Part shown: positions 26,497 to 39,238 of the stretch, one piece after another
How positions within the stretch are numbered: position 1 is the stretch's first letter
Layout: each line of letters begins with the position of its first letter
From: Deinococcus aetherius
GTDB taxonomy: Bacteria; Deinococcota; Deinococci; Deinococcales; Deinococcaceae
Direction of reading: 5' to 3'
Length of the DNA stretch: 64,000 nucleotides
NCBI RefSeq assembly: GCF_025997855.1
Contig: NZ_AP026563.1
Span: forward strand, 110,001-174,000
The notes under the pieces: generated by a model
Told to the model about the DNA's origin: nothing
Databases searched by the model: none
What the model saw: only the letters and a program-made list of their open reading frames with translations
Program-made: the position numbers and the translations under genes

Positions 26497-27158
26497 GCCG
26501 CGCTCTCCTTCCCGTGCTCCGGCGCGAACGGCCGCAGCACACCGTACACGCCCAGCACCCAGGCGGCGCCGGTCAGCCAGCCGCACAGCACGTCGGTGGG
26601 ATAATGCACGCCCAGGTACAGCCGCGAGAAGCCCACCAGCCCGCTAAAGGCCACCCCGAGTCCCAGCGCGGGCCAGCGGTAGGGCGTGCGCCAGGCGAGC
26701 AGGATCAGGGCGGCGACGAAGGCGGCGCTATACATGCTGTGCCCGCTGGGAAAGCTGGCGTCGTGTTCCGGGACGAGGCGGGGCCACAACTCGGGGCGGG
26801 AACGGTGCATCAGCAGCTTCATCGCCACGTTCAGCCCGGCGGCGCCCGCCACGCCCAGCCCCCAGAAGGCGGCCAGCCGGTGCCCCCTCAGCCACAGCAC
26901 GACCAGGATCACGGCGCTGATCGGGGCGATGACGGTCACGCCGCCGACGGTGGTGAAGAACAGGGCCAGCCGGTCCAGCAGCGGCGTGGCGTGGCGGTGC
27001 AGCGCGAGCAGGAAGGGCGTCTCCCAGGCGAAGCTCTGCCCCTCGAGGAGGTCCTCGGCCACGAGCCCCACGACCAGCAGGGGCAGCAGGATGCCGAGAA
27101 ACAGGCGCAGCAGGGCCACCGGTCGGACCCGGTGGCGACGGGACAGCAGGGTGCTCAT
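26493..27158 (-). CDS. PAP2-family membrane phosphatase (copy 2)
   Basis: 221 residues, paralogous to the gene at 13867-14535. Motifs are KLLMHRSRPELWPR, DASFPSGHSMYSAA and SRLYLGVHYPTD. The same start-of-domain pattern, LRLFLGILLPL ... GL(V/I)xED(L/V)LE, is shared with copy 1. It probably dephosphorylates an undecaprenyl or other lipid pyrophosphate. It is the first gene of the PAP2-response regulator-kinase operon. The ATG lies seven bases after the -10, so the mRNA is leaderless or nearly so. Confidence 0.92.
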   Translation of the reverse strand: MSTLLSRRHRVRPVALLRLFLGILLPLLVVGLVAEDLLEGQSFAWETPFLLALHRHATPLLDRLALFFTTVGGVTVIAPISAVILVVLWLRGHRLAAFWGLGVAGAAGLNVAMKLLMHRSRPELWPRLVPEHDASFPSGHSMYSAAFVAALILLAWRTPYRWPALGLGVAFSGLVGFSRLYLGVHYPTDVLCGWLTGAAWVLGVYGVLRPFAPEHGKESAA

Positions 27159-27165
27159 GTCGCCC

Positions 27166-27197
27166 AGCGTGCCCGAGGAAGGTAAAGACGCGGTATA
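27166..27197 (-). promoter_or_regulatory. TATACC-type promoter of the PAP2-two-component operon
   Basis: On the minus strand TATACC (plus 27192-27197) and TTTACC (plus 27181-27186) are 11 bases apart, then nine bases and CACGCT (plus 27166-27171). Its position in front of the regulator's own operon implies autoregulation. Confidence 0.7.
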
Positions 27198-27296
27198 CCG
27201 TCGCGCGAAAAGGTGACGGGCACCTCCCCGGGGTGCCCGTCGTGATGCTGTGTGTCAGGGGGTGGCTTCCTCAGCGGTCAGTCGCCGGGTGCAGGC

Positions 27297-27797
<501 letters not shown>

Positions 27798-27836
27798 GGT
27801 GTTCTCCTTGTCCGCAGCTTCCTTCTGCGTGCCCGG

Positions 27837-27889
27837 AGCGTAGGGGCGGTCGGTAAAAAGGCCGTATAAGACGGTAAAGTCCGTGTATA
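27837..27889 (-). promoter_or_regulatory. Double TATACC-type promoter of the PepSY gene
   Basis: Four half-sites on the minus strand: TATACA, TTTACC, TATACG and TTTACC (plus 27884, 27873, 27863 and 27852), spaced 11, 10 and 11. The last is nine bases from the -10 TACGCT (plus 27837-27842). The next 320 bases up to the divergent promoter hold no gene I can support. Confidence 0.75.
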
Positions 27890-28215
27890 ACGCTGACGCG
27901 CGTCAGGAAGGGTGTGGGGTGTTCCGGGGCGTCTCCATCCCTGTGGTGGGCACGAAAAGGAGTTCTGTGGCGGGGCTGTCGTGGGTCGCCTGGCCCAGGC
28001 AGGAACGTGACGTTCGGGTGGCAGGCGGACCGCGCCCGACGGGAGGGGCCGAGGGCCGGGGCGGGGCGGTTCCAGGATGAGGAGGTGACCCGGTGGGAAC
28101 GCCGCTGACCGCCGCCCGAGGAGCGTGGCGGTTCCCCCTCTGGTGGCTGCCGTGCCCCCGCTGCCGGGCGGTCTCGCCAGCTTCACCGGCGGACCCCTGC
28201 CCGACCGCAGGCGCC

Positions 28216-28247
28216 TATACGGCCCTTTTACGTCTTCGGCAGATCAT
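28216..28247 (+). promoter_or_regulatory. TATACC-type promoter
   Basis: TATACG (28216-28221) and TTTACG (28227-28232) are 11 bases apart. Nine bases and GATCAT (28242-28247) follow, with the ATG at 28254 six bases later. Confidence 0.7.
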
Positions 28248-28253
28248 GGCCGC

Positions 28254-28982
28254 ATGATCACCCTGACGCCCGAGTCGTTTCCCACCCGGACAGACCTTCC
28301 TGCCGGACGGCCACCCGCACGGCCCCGTGCGCACGCCGCCGGGCGGCGTCGCGTCCGGTTCACCCCGACCGACGAGTGGGTCACCCGGAACGCCGCGGCC
28401 CGGTACGGCGTCGATGCCGCTCTGATTGCCGCCGTCCTGGCCGACGAGCAGGTGCGCCTCGACGGGTACGATCACCTCCAGCACCGGCTGCTGCGCCTGA
28501 CCGTCTCGCTGCCGGAGCGCCCGGCGTCCGCCCTCCGGCACCTGGCCGGGTGGCTGGCGGGCCGACCCGTCGAGACGTTCAGCCTGGGCCGCGCCCAGAT
28601 GAAGGTGGGCACCCTGCGCCGCCTCGGCGTGCTGGGGTACCTGGAGGTGCCGCCCGAGTTGCCGGCGCAGCTCCGGCTGCTGCTCGACCCCCTCGCGGCC
28701 CCCCGGCTGGTCGCCGCCTGCCTGAGGGCCACGGCGGACCACTGGGCGGGGGCAGGGGTACCCATCGCGCACCGCCCGGACATCCTGGCCACCCTGTACA
28801 GCCTGGGCTTCACGGGTCGCCGGGGCGTTCATCCCCACCCGCGGGCCAGCGAGCGGGGCCGCCTCATCGCCGAGCACGCGGCCTGGCTGGACACCGGGGC
28901 GCCCTGGTCCGGGGACGCCGCCGCCCCTGGACGGGCCGCCCCGGTGACCACACGGGTCTGGGAGGCCCGTCCACGTCCATAA
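28254..28982 (+). CDS. Possible lytic transglycosylase-like protein
   Basis: 242 residues, without a clear signal peptide (the N-terminus is Pro/Arg-rich). The central part (VDAALIAAVLADEQVRLDG ... FSLGRAQMKVGTLRRLG) resembles the lysozyme-like core in which a Glu follows a hydrophobic helix and an S-G-x-x-Q motif lines the active site. This is a weak, inferred resemblance; the alternative is an unknown helical protein. The start fits a leaderless transcript. The TATACC box puts it in the envelope-stress set, which suits a wall-active enzyme. Confidence 0.55.
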   Translation: MITLTPESFPTRTDLPAGRPPARPRAHAAGRRRVRFTPTDEWVTRNAAARYGVDAALIAAVLADEQVRLDGYDHLQHRLLRLTVSLPERPASALRHLAGWLAGRPVETFSLGRAQMKVGTLRRLGVLGYLEVPPELPAQLRLLLDPLAAPRLVAACLRATADHWAGAGVPIAHRPDILATLYSLGFTGRRGVHPHPRASERGRLIAEHAAWLDTGAPWSGDAAAPGRAAPVTTRVWEARPRP

Positions 28983-29059
28983 GTCCGTGTGAGGCGGAAA
29001 GGCCGGTCTCGTTCCCGCGAGGAGGGGTAAGCTGCCCCTCCCCTGTTCACCCTCGGGGC

Positions 29060-29248
29060 TCACCGCAGCGTTCCCTCTGCCACCAGGGCCGGGAGGAGGG
29101 CGCTGAAGACGACCCGGTACACGGCGAAGCCCCGGAGATCGTGGCGGGACACGGACCTCAGCAGCCACGACACCGCCAGCCGCGCCGTCACGAACCACAC
29201 GGCAGCGCCGACGAGGAGGGCCAGCGTGCCGCCCTCGATCCGCCCCAA
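29060..29248 (-). pseudogene. uppP: C-terminal fragment of undecaprenyl-diphosphatase (uppP/bacA)
   Basis: About 62 residues (LVGAAVWFVTARLAVSWLL, then SRHDLRGFAVYRVVFSALL) match the last two helices of UppP, including the AFxxYR-type ending. The rest, about 200 residues with the active site, is missing, so it is a decayed remnant. It is another undecaprenyl-pyrophosphatase trace in a region rich in PAP2 and DedA genes. The rest of the 530-base gap holds only the promoter of the next gene. Confidence 0.6.
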
Positions 29249-29430
29249 TGTGTGCCGCGCCCTGTACAGGCTGTGTCAGCCAGCCGCGCCCAGCACCAGA
29301 GCGCGGCTGGGCTGGTTCGGGGTCACGTCGCCCAGCCTGCTCCTCCTGGGTAAAACCCGGGTCAAGCGGGAGGACCTGGAAAGACAGGGGGGGCGAGGTT
29401 CGAACTCCGCGGTTCCGCGCTCAGACGCCC

Positions 29431-29462
29431 TATACCGGCTTTTTACCTTCCGAATCTAAGGT
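29431..29462 (+). promoter_or_regulatory. TATACC-type promoter of the ComEA-like gene
   Basis: TATACC (29431-29436) and TTTACC (29442-29447) are exact consensus copies 11 bases apart, with nine bases and TAAGGT (29457-29462). The leader is about 45 bases and carries GGAGG before the ATG. Confidence 0.8.
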
Positions 29463-29513
29463 GCCGCCCAGCGGTTCCCTTCCACCCATCATGAACCGCC
29501 CCCGGAGGTCCCC

Positions 29514-29852
29514 ATGAACCGTTCCACGAGCTTCGCCCTGCTGTCCATCCTCGCCTCGGTGGGTCTCGCCAGCGCCCAGAGCCACGCGACAGGCCACGCC
29601 ACCGCACCCACCGCCCAGGCCGCCAAGGGGATGACCATGACCGGTTCTTCCTGCACCCGGGTGCTTAAAGCAAAGGTCAACCTGAACAGGGCGAGCCAGG
29701 CAGACCTCCAGTGCCTCAAGGGTGTCTCCGCCACCACGGCGAGGGACATCATCGCCAACCGGCCCTTCAAGGACGGCAACGACTTCTCCCGGAAGATCGA
29801 GGTGATCGGCCGCAGGCTGTGGAACGACAACAGGACCAATCTCGCCTTCTGA
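29514..29852 (+). CDS. Secreted helix-hairpin-helix (ComEA-like) protein
   Basis: 112 residues. A signal peptide (FALLSILASVGLASAQ) is followed by a His/Ala/Thr-rich linker and one helix-hairpin-helix unit: VNLNRASQADLQCLKGVS ... ARDIIANRPFKDGNDFSRKI. ComEA-type domains bind DNA outside the membrane, but the single motif and short length could also serve another binding role. GGAGGTCCCC precedes the ATG. Two cysteines (Cys46 and Cys65 or nearby) could form a disulfide. Confidence 0.8.
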   Translation: MNRSTSFALLSILASVGLASAQSHATGHATAPTAQAAKGMTMTGSSCTRVLKAKVNLNRASQADLQCLKGVSATTARDIIANRPFKDGNDFSRKIEVIGRRLWNDNRTNLAF

Positions 29853-29954
29853 GTCCGCGGGGCGCCGGGGACAGGAGAACCGACACGCCTCCCCTGTCCC
29901 CGGCGCCCCCACTGGTGAGCACGCCGCCCACCTCCCCGTCCACGCGAGGTAGAC

Positions 29955-30752
29955 ATGGACTCGACCCTGACCACCAACCCCCTCAGCCCGGGCCGGACCC
30001 TGTGGAGCAAAGTTCCGGAGGTCACCGCCTTCTTCTGGATCGTCAAGGTGATGGCGACGACCGTGGGCGAGACCGCGGCGGACTACCTGAACCGCAACCT
30101 GCACCTGGGCCTGACCGGCACGACGCTGCTGATGAGCGTGCTGCTGGCGCTCGCCCTAGTGGCCCAGTTCCGGACGAAACGCTACGTCCCCGGCGTCTAC
30201 TGGCTCGCCATCGTGCTGATCAGCGTGGTGGGCACCCTGATCACCGACAACCTCACAGACAACTTCGGCGTCAGTCTCTGGGTCAGCACCGGGGTCTTCA
30301 GCGTGGCCCTGCTCATGACCTTCGTCCTGTGGTACCGGCGCGAGGGCACCCTCTCGATCCACAGCATCTTCACCCCGAGGCGGGAGGCGTACTACTGGCT
30401 GGCGATCCTCTTCACCTTCGCGCTGGGCACGGCGGCGGGCGACCTGATGGCCGAACAGTTGCAACTCGGCTACCTGCCCTCGGCCCTGATCTTCGCGGGC
30501 GTGATCGCCGCGGTGGCGCTCGCCCATGTGTACGCCGGGCTGAACGGCGTCCTGGCCTTCTGGCTCGCCTACATCGTGACCCGGCCGCTGGGCGCGTCCA
30601 TCGGGGACTACCTCTCGCAGGGCCGGGACGTGGGCGGCCTGGGACTGGGCAGCACGGCCCTGAATGCCGTCTTCCTGTGCTCCATCCTGGCGGTGGTCGC
30701 CTACCTCACGGTCTCGCGCCGCGATCAGGTCCAGGTTGCGGAGACGGCCTGA
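29955..30752 (+). CDS. COG4705-type multi-pass membrane protein
   Basis: 265 residues with about eight helices. It opens KVPEVTAFFWIVKVMATTVGET and repeats a related pattern in the second half (YYWLAILFTFALGTAAGDLMAEQ), so it is an internal duplication. Both halves carry a G(E/A)T/A-A-D motif in a helix. COG4705 membrane proteins have no established function; a transport role is plausible. A strong terminator follows. No TATACC box precedes it; it may be co-transcribed with the ComEA-like gene 100 bases upstream. Confidence 0.8.
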   Translation: MDSTLTTNPLSPGRTLWSKVPEVTAFFWIVKVMATTVGETAADYLNRNLHLGLTGTTLLMSVLLALALVAQFRTKRYVPGVYWLAIVLISVVGTLITDNLTDNFGVSLWVSTGVFSVALLMTFVLWYRREGTLSIHSIFTPRREAYYWLAILFTFALGTAAGDLMAEQLQLGYLPSALIFAGVIAAVALAHVYAGLNGVLAFWLAYIVTRPLGASIGDYLSQGRDVGGLGLGSTALNAVFLCSILAVVAYLTVSRRDQVQVAETA

Positions 30753-30770
30753 CCCGAAGCGCCGGGGTTG

Positions 30771-30801
30771 AGGGAACGCGGGCTGCTCGCCCGCGTTCCC
30801 T
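30771..30801. terminator. Intrinsic terminator-like hairpin
   Basis: A 13-bp perfect stem (AGGGAACGCGGGC and its complement) with loop TGCTC between convergent genes. The T-tract is weak (TGTTC), so it may be partly Rho-dependent. Confidence 0.65.
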
Positions 30802-30832
30802 GTTCAGGGTTCAGGAGCGGCGAGGCGTCGAT

Positions 30833-31219
30833 TCACGGCCGGACATGCCGCCAGACGGCCTGACCGACGAGCCTTGCCAGGAGCAGCCAGAGCAGCACGA
30901 CGACCACCGCCCCGGTCACGCGGGTCGGCCGGGCCTGCCCCTCCATTGCCTCCGCACGTACTCGGGCGTCGGCCATCATGGGGGCGAGCATCAGGCGCAG
31001 GGCCAGGGCGATGCCCAGCGGCAGCAGGAGGGCGTCGTCGAGCAGGCCCAGCACGGGGATGAAGTCGGGGGTCAGGTCGATAGGGCTGAAGGCATACGCG
31101 AGGACGAACGCCGCCCAGACGCGGGCGTACCAGGGCGTGCGCGAGTCACGGTAGGCCAGGGACAGGGCCAGCAGCTCACGCTTGATGCCGCGCGCCCAGG
31201 TTCTGAGGGTTTGAATCAT
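30833..31219 (-). CDS. YkvA-family (DUF1232) membrane protein
   Basis: 128 residues. The DUF1232 core is clear: RDSRTPWYARVWAAFVLAYAF then SPIDLTPDFIPVLGLLDDALLLPLG. A further C-terminal helix (VTGAVVVVLLWLLLARLVG) anchors it in the membrane. Function of the family is unknown. The ATG at 31219 follows AGGTGA closely; a GTG three bases upstream is the alternative. Confidence 0.85.
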   Translation of the reverse strand: MIQTLRTWARGIKRELLALSLAYRDSRTPWYARVWAAFVLAYAFSPIDLTPDFIPVLGLLDDALLLPLGIALALRLMLAPMMADARVRAEAMEGQARPTRVTGAVVVVLLWLLLARLVGQAVWRHVRP

Positions 31220-31282
31220 CACGTCACCTGCCGGGAACGTCAGAGCGGAACAATGGAAGGCGGAACAGGAGGACGGAGCAAA

Positions 31283-31693
31283 CTACGGCTGGCCGCTGAT
31301 GGTGATGAGGATGGTGTCCCCTTCCTGCACGGCGTGGTACTGAAGCAGGTCCCCGCCCCGGTCCAGAAACGCCGTGTAGTTGCCGGGGAGCACGTCGTTC
31401 GTCAGTTGCCGGTACCCGGCGCGTTTGAAGGGATCGAGAAGCACCTTGGGCTGCCACCCGGCCAGGCGGTACATCTCCACCCGGGCCTTCCCCCGGCGAA
31501 CCTCCTCACGGTACGTCCGGCTGTACGTCGGGCACTCGGGCGTCAGGCCCGCCGTCAGTGGGGCCAGCCCATTCCAGAGGGTGCCCGGGCGCTCGATACA
31601 GTACAGCTCCCCCTGCCAGCGACGTTCCTGGGTCAGCCACCAGCCGCCCAGCCCCAGCAGCGCCACGGCCAGCACGATGAAGACGGGTCTCAC
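31283..31693 (-). CDS. Membrane-anchored hypothetical protein
   Basis: 136 residues with an N-terminal anchor or signal (VFIVLAVALLGLGGWWL) and a soluble domain with two Cys (ELYCIERPG, PECPTYSR) likely paired by disulfide. Function unknown. Its ATG overlaps the stop of the ArsR-family sensor by four bases, so it is in the sensor's operon; a metal-related role is possible but not shown. Confidence 0.7.
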   Translation of the reverse strand: MRPVFIVLAVALLGLGGWWLTQERRWQGELYCIERPGTLWNGLAPLTAGLTPECPTYSRTYREEVRRGKARVEMYRLAGWQPKVLLDPFKRAGYRQLTNDVLPGNYTAFLDRGGDLLQYHAVQEGDTILITISGQP

Positions 31694-32052
31694 TCGCGCA
31701 CGTGGTCCACCGCCCCGCCGATCAGGCTCGTGATGTGCTGGTCGAGCAGGCGGTAGTAGGCGATGCGCCCTTCCTTACGAAAGGTCACCAGGCGGTGGGC
31801 CCGCAGCAGACGCAGTTGATGGCTCACCGCGCTCTCGCTGATGCCCACCACCGCCGCGAGGTCGCACACACACAACTCCTCGGTGTTCAGCGCACTGAGG
31901 ATGCGGAAGCGGGTGGGGTCGGCCACGACCTTGAGGAGGGTGGTGGCGTCCTCCACACAGGCCGCGTCGGGTAAGGCGGCGCGGACCCGGGTAACCGCCT
32001 CGGGGTGGACGCAGGCGACCTCACACACGTCGTCTTGAGAGGCGGTTCTCAT
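31690..32052 (-). CDS. ArsR/SmtB-family metal sensor, CadC/ZiaR type
   Basis: 120 residues with the ArsR fold: VADPTRFRILSALN, then the DNA-recognition region ISESAVSHQLRLLRAHRLV and the wing. It has the ELCVCDLA motif (Cys pair in helix 3/4) and extra N-terminal cysteines (DDVCEVACVHPE), the CadC-type alpha3N site for Cd(II), Pb(II) or Zn(II). C-terminal DQHITSLIGGAVDH resembles the alpha5 zinc site. It should repress the zinc/cadmium exporter genes on the same strand upstream and release on metal binding. Confidence 0.9.
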   Translation of the reverse strand: MRTASQDDVCEVACVHPEAVTRVRAALPDAACVEDATTLLKVVADPTRFRILSALNTEELCVCDLAAVVGISESAVSHQLRLLRAHRLVTFRKEGRIAYYRLLDQHITSLIGGAVDHVRE

Positions 32053-32159
32053 CTCCCGACCATAGCGCGGGGAGGTGAGCTACACCGTTCCCCCATCACC
32101 GGCCGCGCGTCTGCCACCCACTCCTGGAGAGGACGGAGTCCGGGACGCCCGAGCATCGT

Positions 32160-35277
<3,118 letters not shown>

Positions 35278-35284
35278 GCCCCCA

Positions 35285-35314
35285 AATATACCTGAGCGTC
35301 TGTTCACATGTCGA
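35285..35314 (-). promoter_or_regulatory. zntA promoter with ArsR-type operator
   Basis: On the minus strand -35 TCGACA (plus 35309-35314), 18 bases, -10 TATATT (plus 35285-35290), then seven bases and the ATG. Between them an imperfect inverted repeat (TGAAC-like halves, 35288-35311) fits the 12-2-12 operators of ArsR/SmtB sensors, so a bound repressor would block RNA polymerase. Confidence 0.6.
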
Positions 35315-35400
35315 GACGAAAGGTGTAAGCTCCTTCGTCGGGTGAAGGTCGCGCCTGCCGGGTAGGCCGGGAGGAAGATGCCGCCCAGGGAGGTCACACG

Positions 35401-35646
35401 ATGACGATGGGATTACAGATTCAGGAGCACATGCCGGTGATTTGCGCGGATGGGCACCAGCACGGCGAGGTAGACCGGGTGGACGGGGAGTATCTCAAGC
35501 TGACCAAGGACGACTCCGGGACCCATCACTGGTTGCCTCTGAGCGTGGTGGATCACGTGGATCAGCATGTGCACCTGAAGCTGAACCACGAGCAGCTACA
35601 CCAGCAGTGGTTGAGTGAGGACCCCCACCCCGAACACCGGCAGTAA
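35401..35646 (+). CDS. DUF2171 / PRC-barrel-like small protein
   Basis: 81 residues beginning MTMGLQIQEHMPVICADGHQHGEVDRVDGEYLKL, a short beta-barrel pattern (quoted within limits) of the DUF2171 type, with many His in the C-terminal half (HHWLPLSVVDHVDQHVHLKLNHEQLHQQ). Function of the family unknown. The His richness beside zinc-efflux genes could mean metal binding, but that is speculation. GGAGGTCACACG precedes the ATG. A hairpin terminator follows. Confidence 0.8.
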   Translation: MTMGLQIQEHMPVICADGHQHGEVDRVDGEYLKLTKDDSGTHHWLPLSVVDHVDQHVHLKLNHEQLHQQWLSEDPHPEHRQ

Positions 35647-35660
35647 GGCCCACGGGCCAG

Positions 35661-35686
35661 AGGGGACGGCCACGAGGCCGTCCCCT
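35661..35686 (+). terminator. Intrinsic terminator-like hairpin
   Basis: An 11-bp perfect stem (AGGGGACGGCC and its complement) with loop ACGA, 15 bases after the DUF2171 stop. The 200 bases beyond it hold no supportable gene. Confidence 0.7.
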
Positions 35687-35888
35687 TCGGGGTGGGGCAG
35701 GCTCAAGTGCGGTGCCGACGCCACGTCCGCAACTCGGCATCGGCCGTGGTCATGTTCGGCGGCGAGACCGTCCGGTTTTCTGGCCTCCTGGCGACGCTGC
35801 GCCCGGTCCAGGAGCAGTTCGGCCATCAGGTGGTCAGGCTGGGCGGCGTGAAGGACAACGCGGAGCCGGGGGTCCGGCGGGCGGCCAG

Positions 35889-36998
35889 TCAGTCCGGACG
35901 CGGACCGGGCGCCGGTTGGTGCAGCGGAACCGTCCAGGTGAAGGTGCTGCCCTGTCCGGGCACCGAGCGGACACTCAGATCTCCCCCCATGGCCCGGGCC
36001 AGACCGCGGGCGATGGTCAGGCCCACCCCGCTTCCCTCTCCCCGCGTTCGAGCGGCGTCCGCCCGGAAGAAGCGCTCGAACACCCGGTCGAGGTGCTCGG
36101 GAGCGATGCCGCTGCCCGTGTCGGTGACGGACACGGCTGCTCCTGCCCCCTCGGCCCGGCCGGACACCCGCACCGTCCCGCCGGGCGGAGTGTGCCGCAG
36201 GGCGTTGCGCAGCAGATTGGCGAGGACCTGCTGCGCCCGCTCGGGGTCCGCCCGGACAGTCAGGGGCTCCGGGGGCGGGTCCACCTGCAACGTGACCCTG
36301 CGGTCCTCGAAGGCCAGTGCAAAACGGTCCTGGGCCTGGCTCAGCAGGTCGGTCAGTGACACGTCCACCACGCTCAGGTCCAGCCGCCCAGCCTCCACCC
36401 GGCTCACCAGGCTCAGGTCGTGCACCAGCCGCTCCATCCCCGCCACCTCCCGGGCGATGGCGTCCAGGGCCTGCCCGGCGGGCAGGATGCCGTCCTGGGC
36501 CGCCTCGGCGTAGCCGCGCACCGCGCTGACGGGGGTGCGCAGCTCGTGCGCGACGTTCCCGATCATCTCGACCCGCGTTTGCTCGACCCGCTCGAGGGCC
36601 CCCGCCATCGTGTTGAAGCTGCGCGCGAGATCCGCGAGTTCATCCTGCCCCCCCTCGGGCAGTCGCCGGGCGTACTCCCCGCTGGCGATGGCGCCGCTGC
36701 CCGACTGCAGGGTGCGCACCGACGCGGTGACGCGACGGGCGGACACCCAGGCGATCCCGGTGGCGACCAGCAGGGCGAGCGGCAGGGCCGCGAGCAGGGC
36801 CCGGGTCAGGGTGTCCCGCATGCCGTGGGTCAGGTCCCCGCGCAGCCCGCCCCCCTGCGGGCCGATCAACCGGACCATCGCGTCCACGTGGTGCCCGATG
36901 AAGGGCTGCGCGGCGAGCTCGGCCGCCGCCAGCAGCACGGCGGAGGTGACCACCACGCACATCAGGTGGTTGAGCAGCAGGCGGGGAAACAGGCGCAC
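35889..36998 (-). CDS. Sensor histidine kinase (TTTACA-regulon system)
   Basis: 369 residues with TM1 (about 10-30), a short 35-residue extracytoplasmic loop, TM2 (about 65-85), HAMP (TASVRTLQSGSGAIASGEY), His151 in NVAHELRTPVSAVRGY, N box NLLRNALRH, and DTGSGI / GSGVGLTIA. The small sensor loop suggests sensing at or within the membrane, or a metal or partner protein. The GTG start is one base after the response-regulator stop. Confidence 0.9.
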   Translation of the reverse strand: MRLFPRLLLNHLMCVVVTSAVLLAAAELAAQPFIGHHVDAMVRLIGPQGGGLRGDLTHGMRDTLTRALLAALPLALLVATGIAWVSARRVTASVRTLQSGSGAIASGEYARRLPEGGQDELADLARSFNTMAGALERVEQTRVEMIGNVAHELRTPVSAVRGYAEAAQDGILPAGQALDAIAREVAGMERLVHDLSLVSRVEAGRLDLSVVDVSLTDLLSQAQDRFALAFEDRRVTLQVDPPPEPLTVRADPERAQQVLANLLRNALRHTPPGGTVRVSGRAEGAGAAVSVTDTGSGIAPEHLDRVFERFFRADAARTRGEGSGVGLTIARGLARAMGGDLSVRSVPGQGSTFTWTVPLHQPAPGPRPD

Positions 36999-36999
36999 G

Positions 37000-37665
37000 T
37001 CAGTCCTCCCGGAAGCGGTAGCCCAGCCCGCGCACCGTCTCGATGAAGGTGGGCGCGTCCGCGTCGTCCCCCAGTTTGCGGCGCACGGCGGTGATGTGCA
37101 CGTCCACCACCCGGGTCACCCCCGGGTAGTCTGGGCCCCACACCCGCTCCATCAGCCGCTCGCGCGACCAGACCAGGCCGGGATGCTGCGCGAGGGTGGC
37201 GAGCAGGTCGAACTCGGTGCGCGAGAGCGTCACCGGCTGGCCGTGCAGCGTGACGACGCGGCTCTTGAGGTTCAGGGCCAATGGCCCGGACTCGATGCGC
37301 TCGGTCACTCCCGCCCGACGCAGGAGGGCGCGCACACGGGCCACCACCTCGCGGGGACTGAAGGGCTTGACGACGTAATCGTCCGCCCCGGCGTTCAGAC
37401 CCCTGAGGCGGTCTTCCTCTTCCCCCCGGGCGGTCAGGAGGAGTACCGGCAACTGGGGGTGTTCGCGCCGGGCGTAGGCGGTGAGTTCCACCCCCGTCAT
37501 CCCGGGCAGCATCCAGTCCAGGATGGCCACGTCCGCCCGGGCGAGCAGCGGCAACGCCGCGAGGCCGTCTTCCTCGGTCTCCACGCTGTGGCCCTCTGCC
37601 AGCAGGTACGCGGTGAGCACCTCCAGAATCGCCGGGTCGTCGTCCACGATCAACACCGTGGCCAC
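37000..37665 (-). CDS. OmpR/PhoB-family response regulator (likely TTTACA-box binder)
   Basis: 221 residues. The receiver has DDD (8-10), phospho-acceptor Asp50 in AILDWMLPGMTG and Lys100 in YVVKPF. The winged helix has TLSRTEFDLLATLAQHPG, RVVDVHITAVRRKL and GYRFRED. It lies 25 bases after DUF3105, in an operon lgt-DUF3105-regulator-kinase that starts at a TTTACA-type direct repeat. It is therefore the best candidate binder of the five TTTACA promoters and probably autoregulates. Confidence 0.9.
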   Translation of the reverse strand: MATVLIVDDDPAILEVLTAYLLAEGHSVETEEDGLAALPLLARADVAILDWMLPGMTGVELTAYARREHPQLPVLLLTARGEEEDRLRGLNAGADDYVVKPFSPREVVARVRALLRRAGVTERIESGPLALNLKSRVVTLHGQPVTLSRTEFDLLATLAQHPGLVWSRERLMERVWGPDYPGVTRVVDVHITAVRRKLGDDADAPTFIETVRGLGYRFRED

Positions 37666-37690
37666 AGGGCCTCCTCTCCGCGGGAAGACC

Positions 37691-38214
37691 TCACAGGGTC
37701 CCCGAGTAGCCGCCCGTGCAGGCCGCGCCCCGCTCCGGGGTGGTCGGGCCCTGCTCGTAGCGCTTCAGGAAGGCCTTGATCCGCGAGTCCCCGACCTCGG
37801 TTACGGGCAACTGCGCCCCCCAGGCGGTCAGCACCACTGGCGCCGTCTGCCCCCCATTGGGGGAGACCAAGACGTGGGTGCGGCCCTGGGCCAGGCTGGC
37901 GAGCGTGCGCACGCCCTCTGGGCTGAGCGTCGGTCGGTAGGTGATCCACACGGCGCCGTGCTCCAGGCTGTGCACCACGTACTCGTTGTACAGGGCCGAG
38001 GCGTACACTCCGCAGTTCTGCCAGCTCGGGTTGTGCGGCCCCCCGGCGGGCGGGGTCTGCTCGTATACCAGCCGGCCCTCGCGGTGGTCGCCCGCCCGGA
38101 AGGTGAAGGTCTGGACGCCCGCGAGCGGGCGCGCGGAGCAGGCCGCGAGCACGGCGGGCACGGCCAGCCAGAGGCCCCAGAACGGACGAGAACGGGCAGA
38201 CGGGAGAGGTGGGG

Positions 38215-38218
<4 letters not shown>
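37691..38218 (-). CDS. DUF3105 lipoprotein
   Basis: 175 residues. A lipobox ends VPAVLAAC, so it should be lipidated by Lgt, whose gene is immediately upstream (ATGA overlap). The DUF3105 core is evident: [30 protein letters not shown], ending GAACTGGY. The conserved His, Glu and Cys suggest metal or redox binding, but the family function is unknown. It forms part of the lgt-DUF3105-two-component operon. Confidence 0.85.
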
Positions 38219-39162
<944 letters not shown>

Positions 39163-39206
39163 GCCACCTCCGTCGCCGGGGCCACCTGCGACCCAGCTCG
39201 CCCCTG

Positions 39207-39238
39207 AAGCTACGCAGAGGCTGTAAAGCTCGTGTAAA
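39207..39238 (-). promoter_or_regulatory. TTTACA-type promoter of the lgt operon
   Basis: Two TTTACA half-sites on the minus strand (plus TGTAAA at 39222 and 39233) 11 bases apart, then nine bases and TAGCTT (plus 39207-39212). The other 230 bases towards the divergent DUF305 promoter hold nothing I can name. Confidence 0.75.

Noticed and set aside
27883..28108. Small plus-strand frames between PepSY and the transglycosylase-like gene
   Set aside because: They overlap the divergent TATACC promoters, have no ribosome-binding site and no coding bias.
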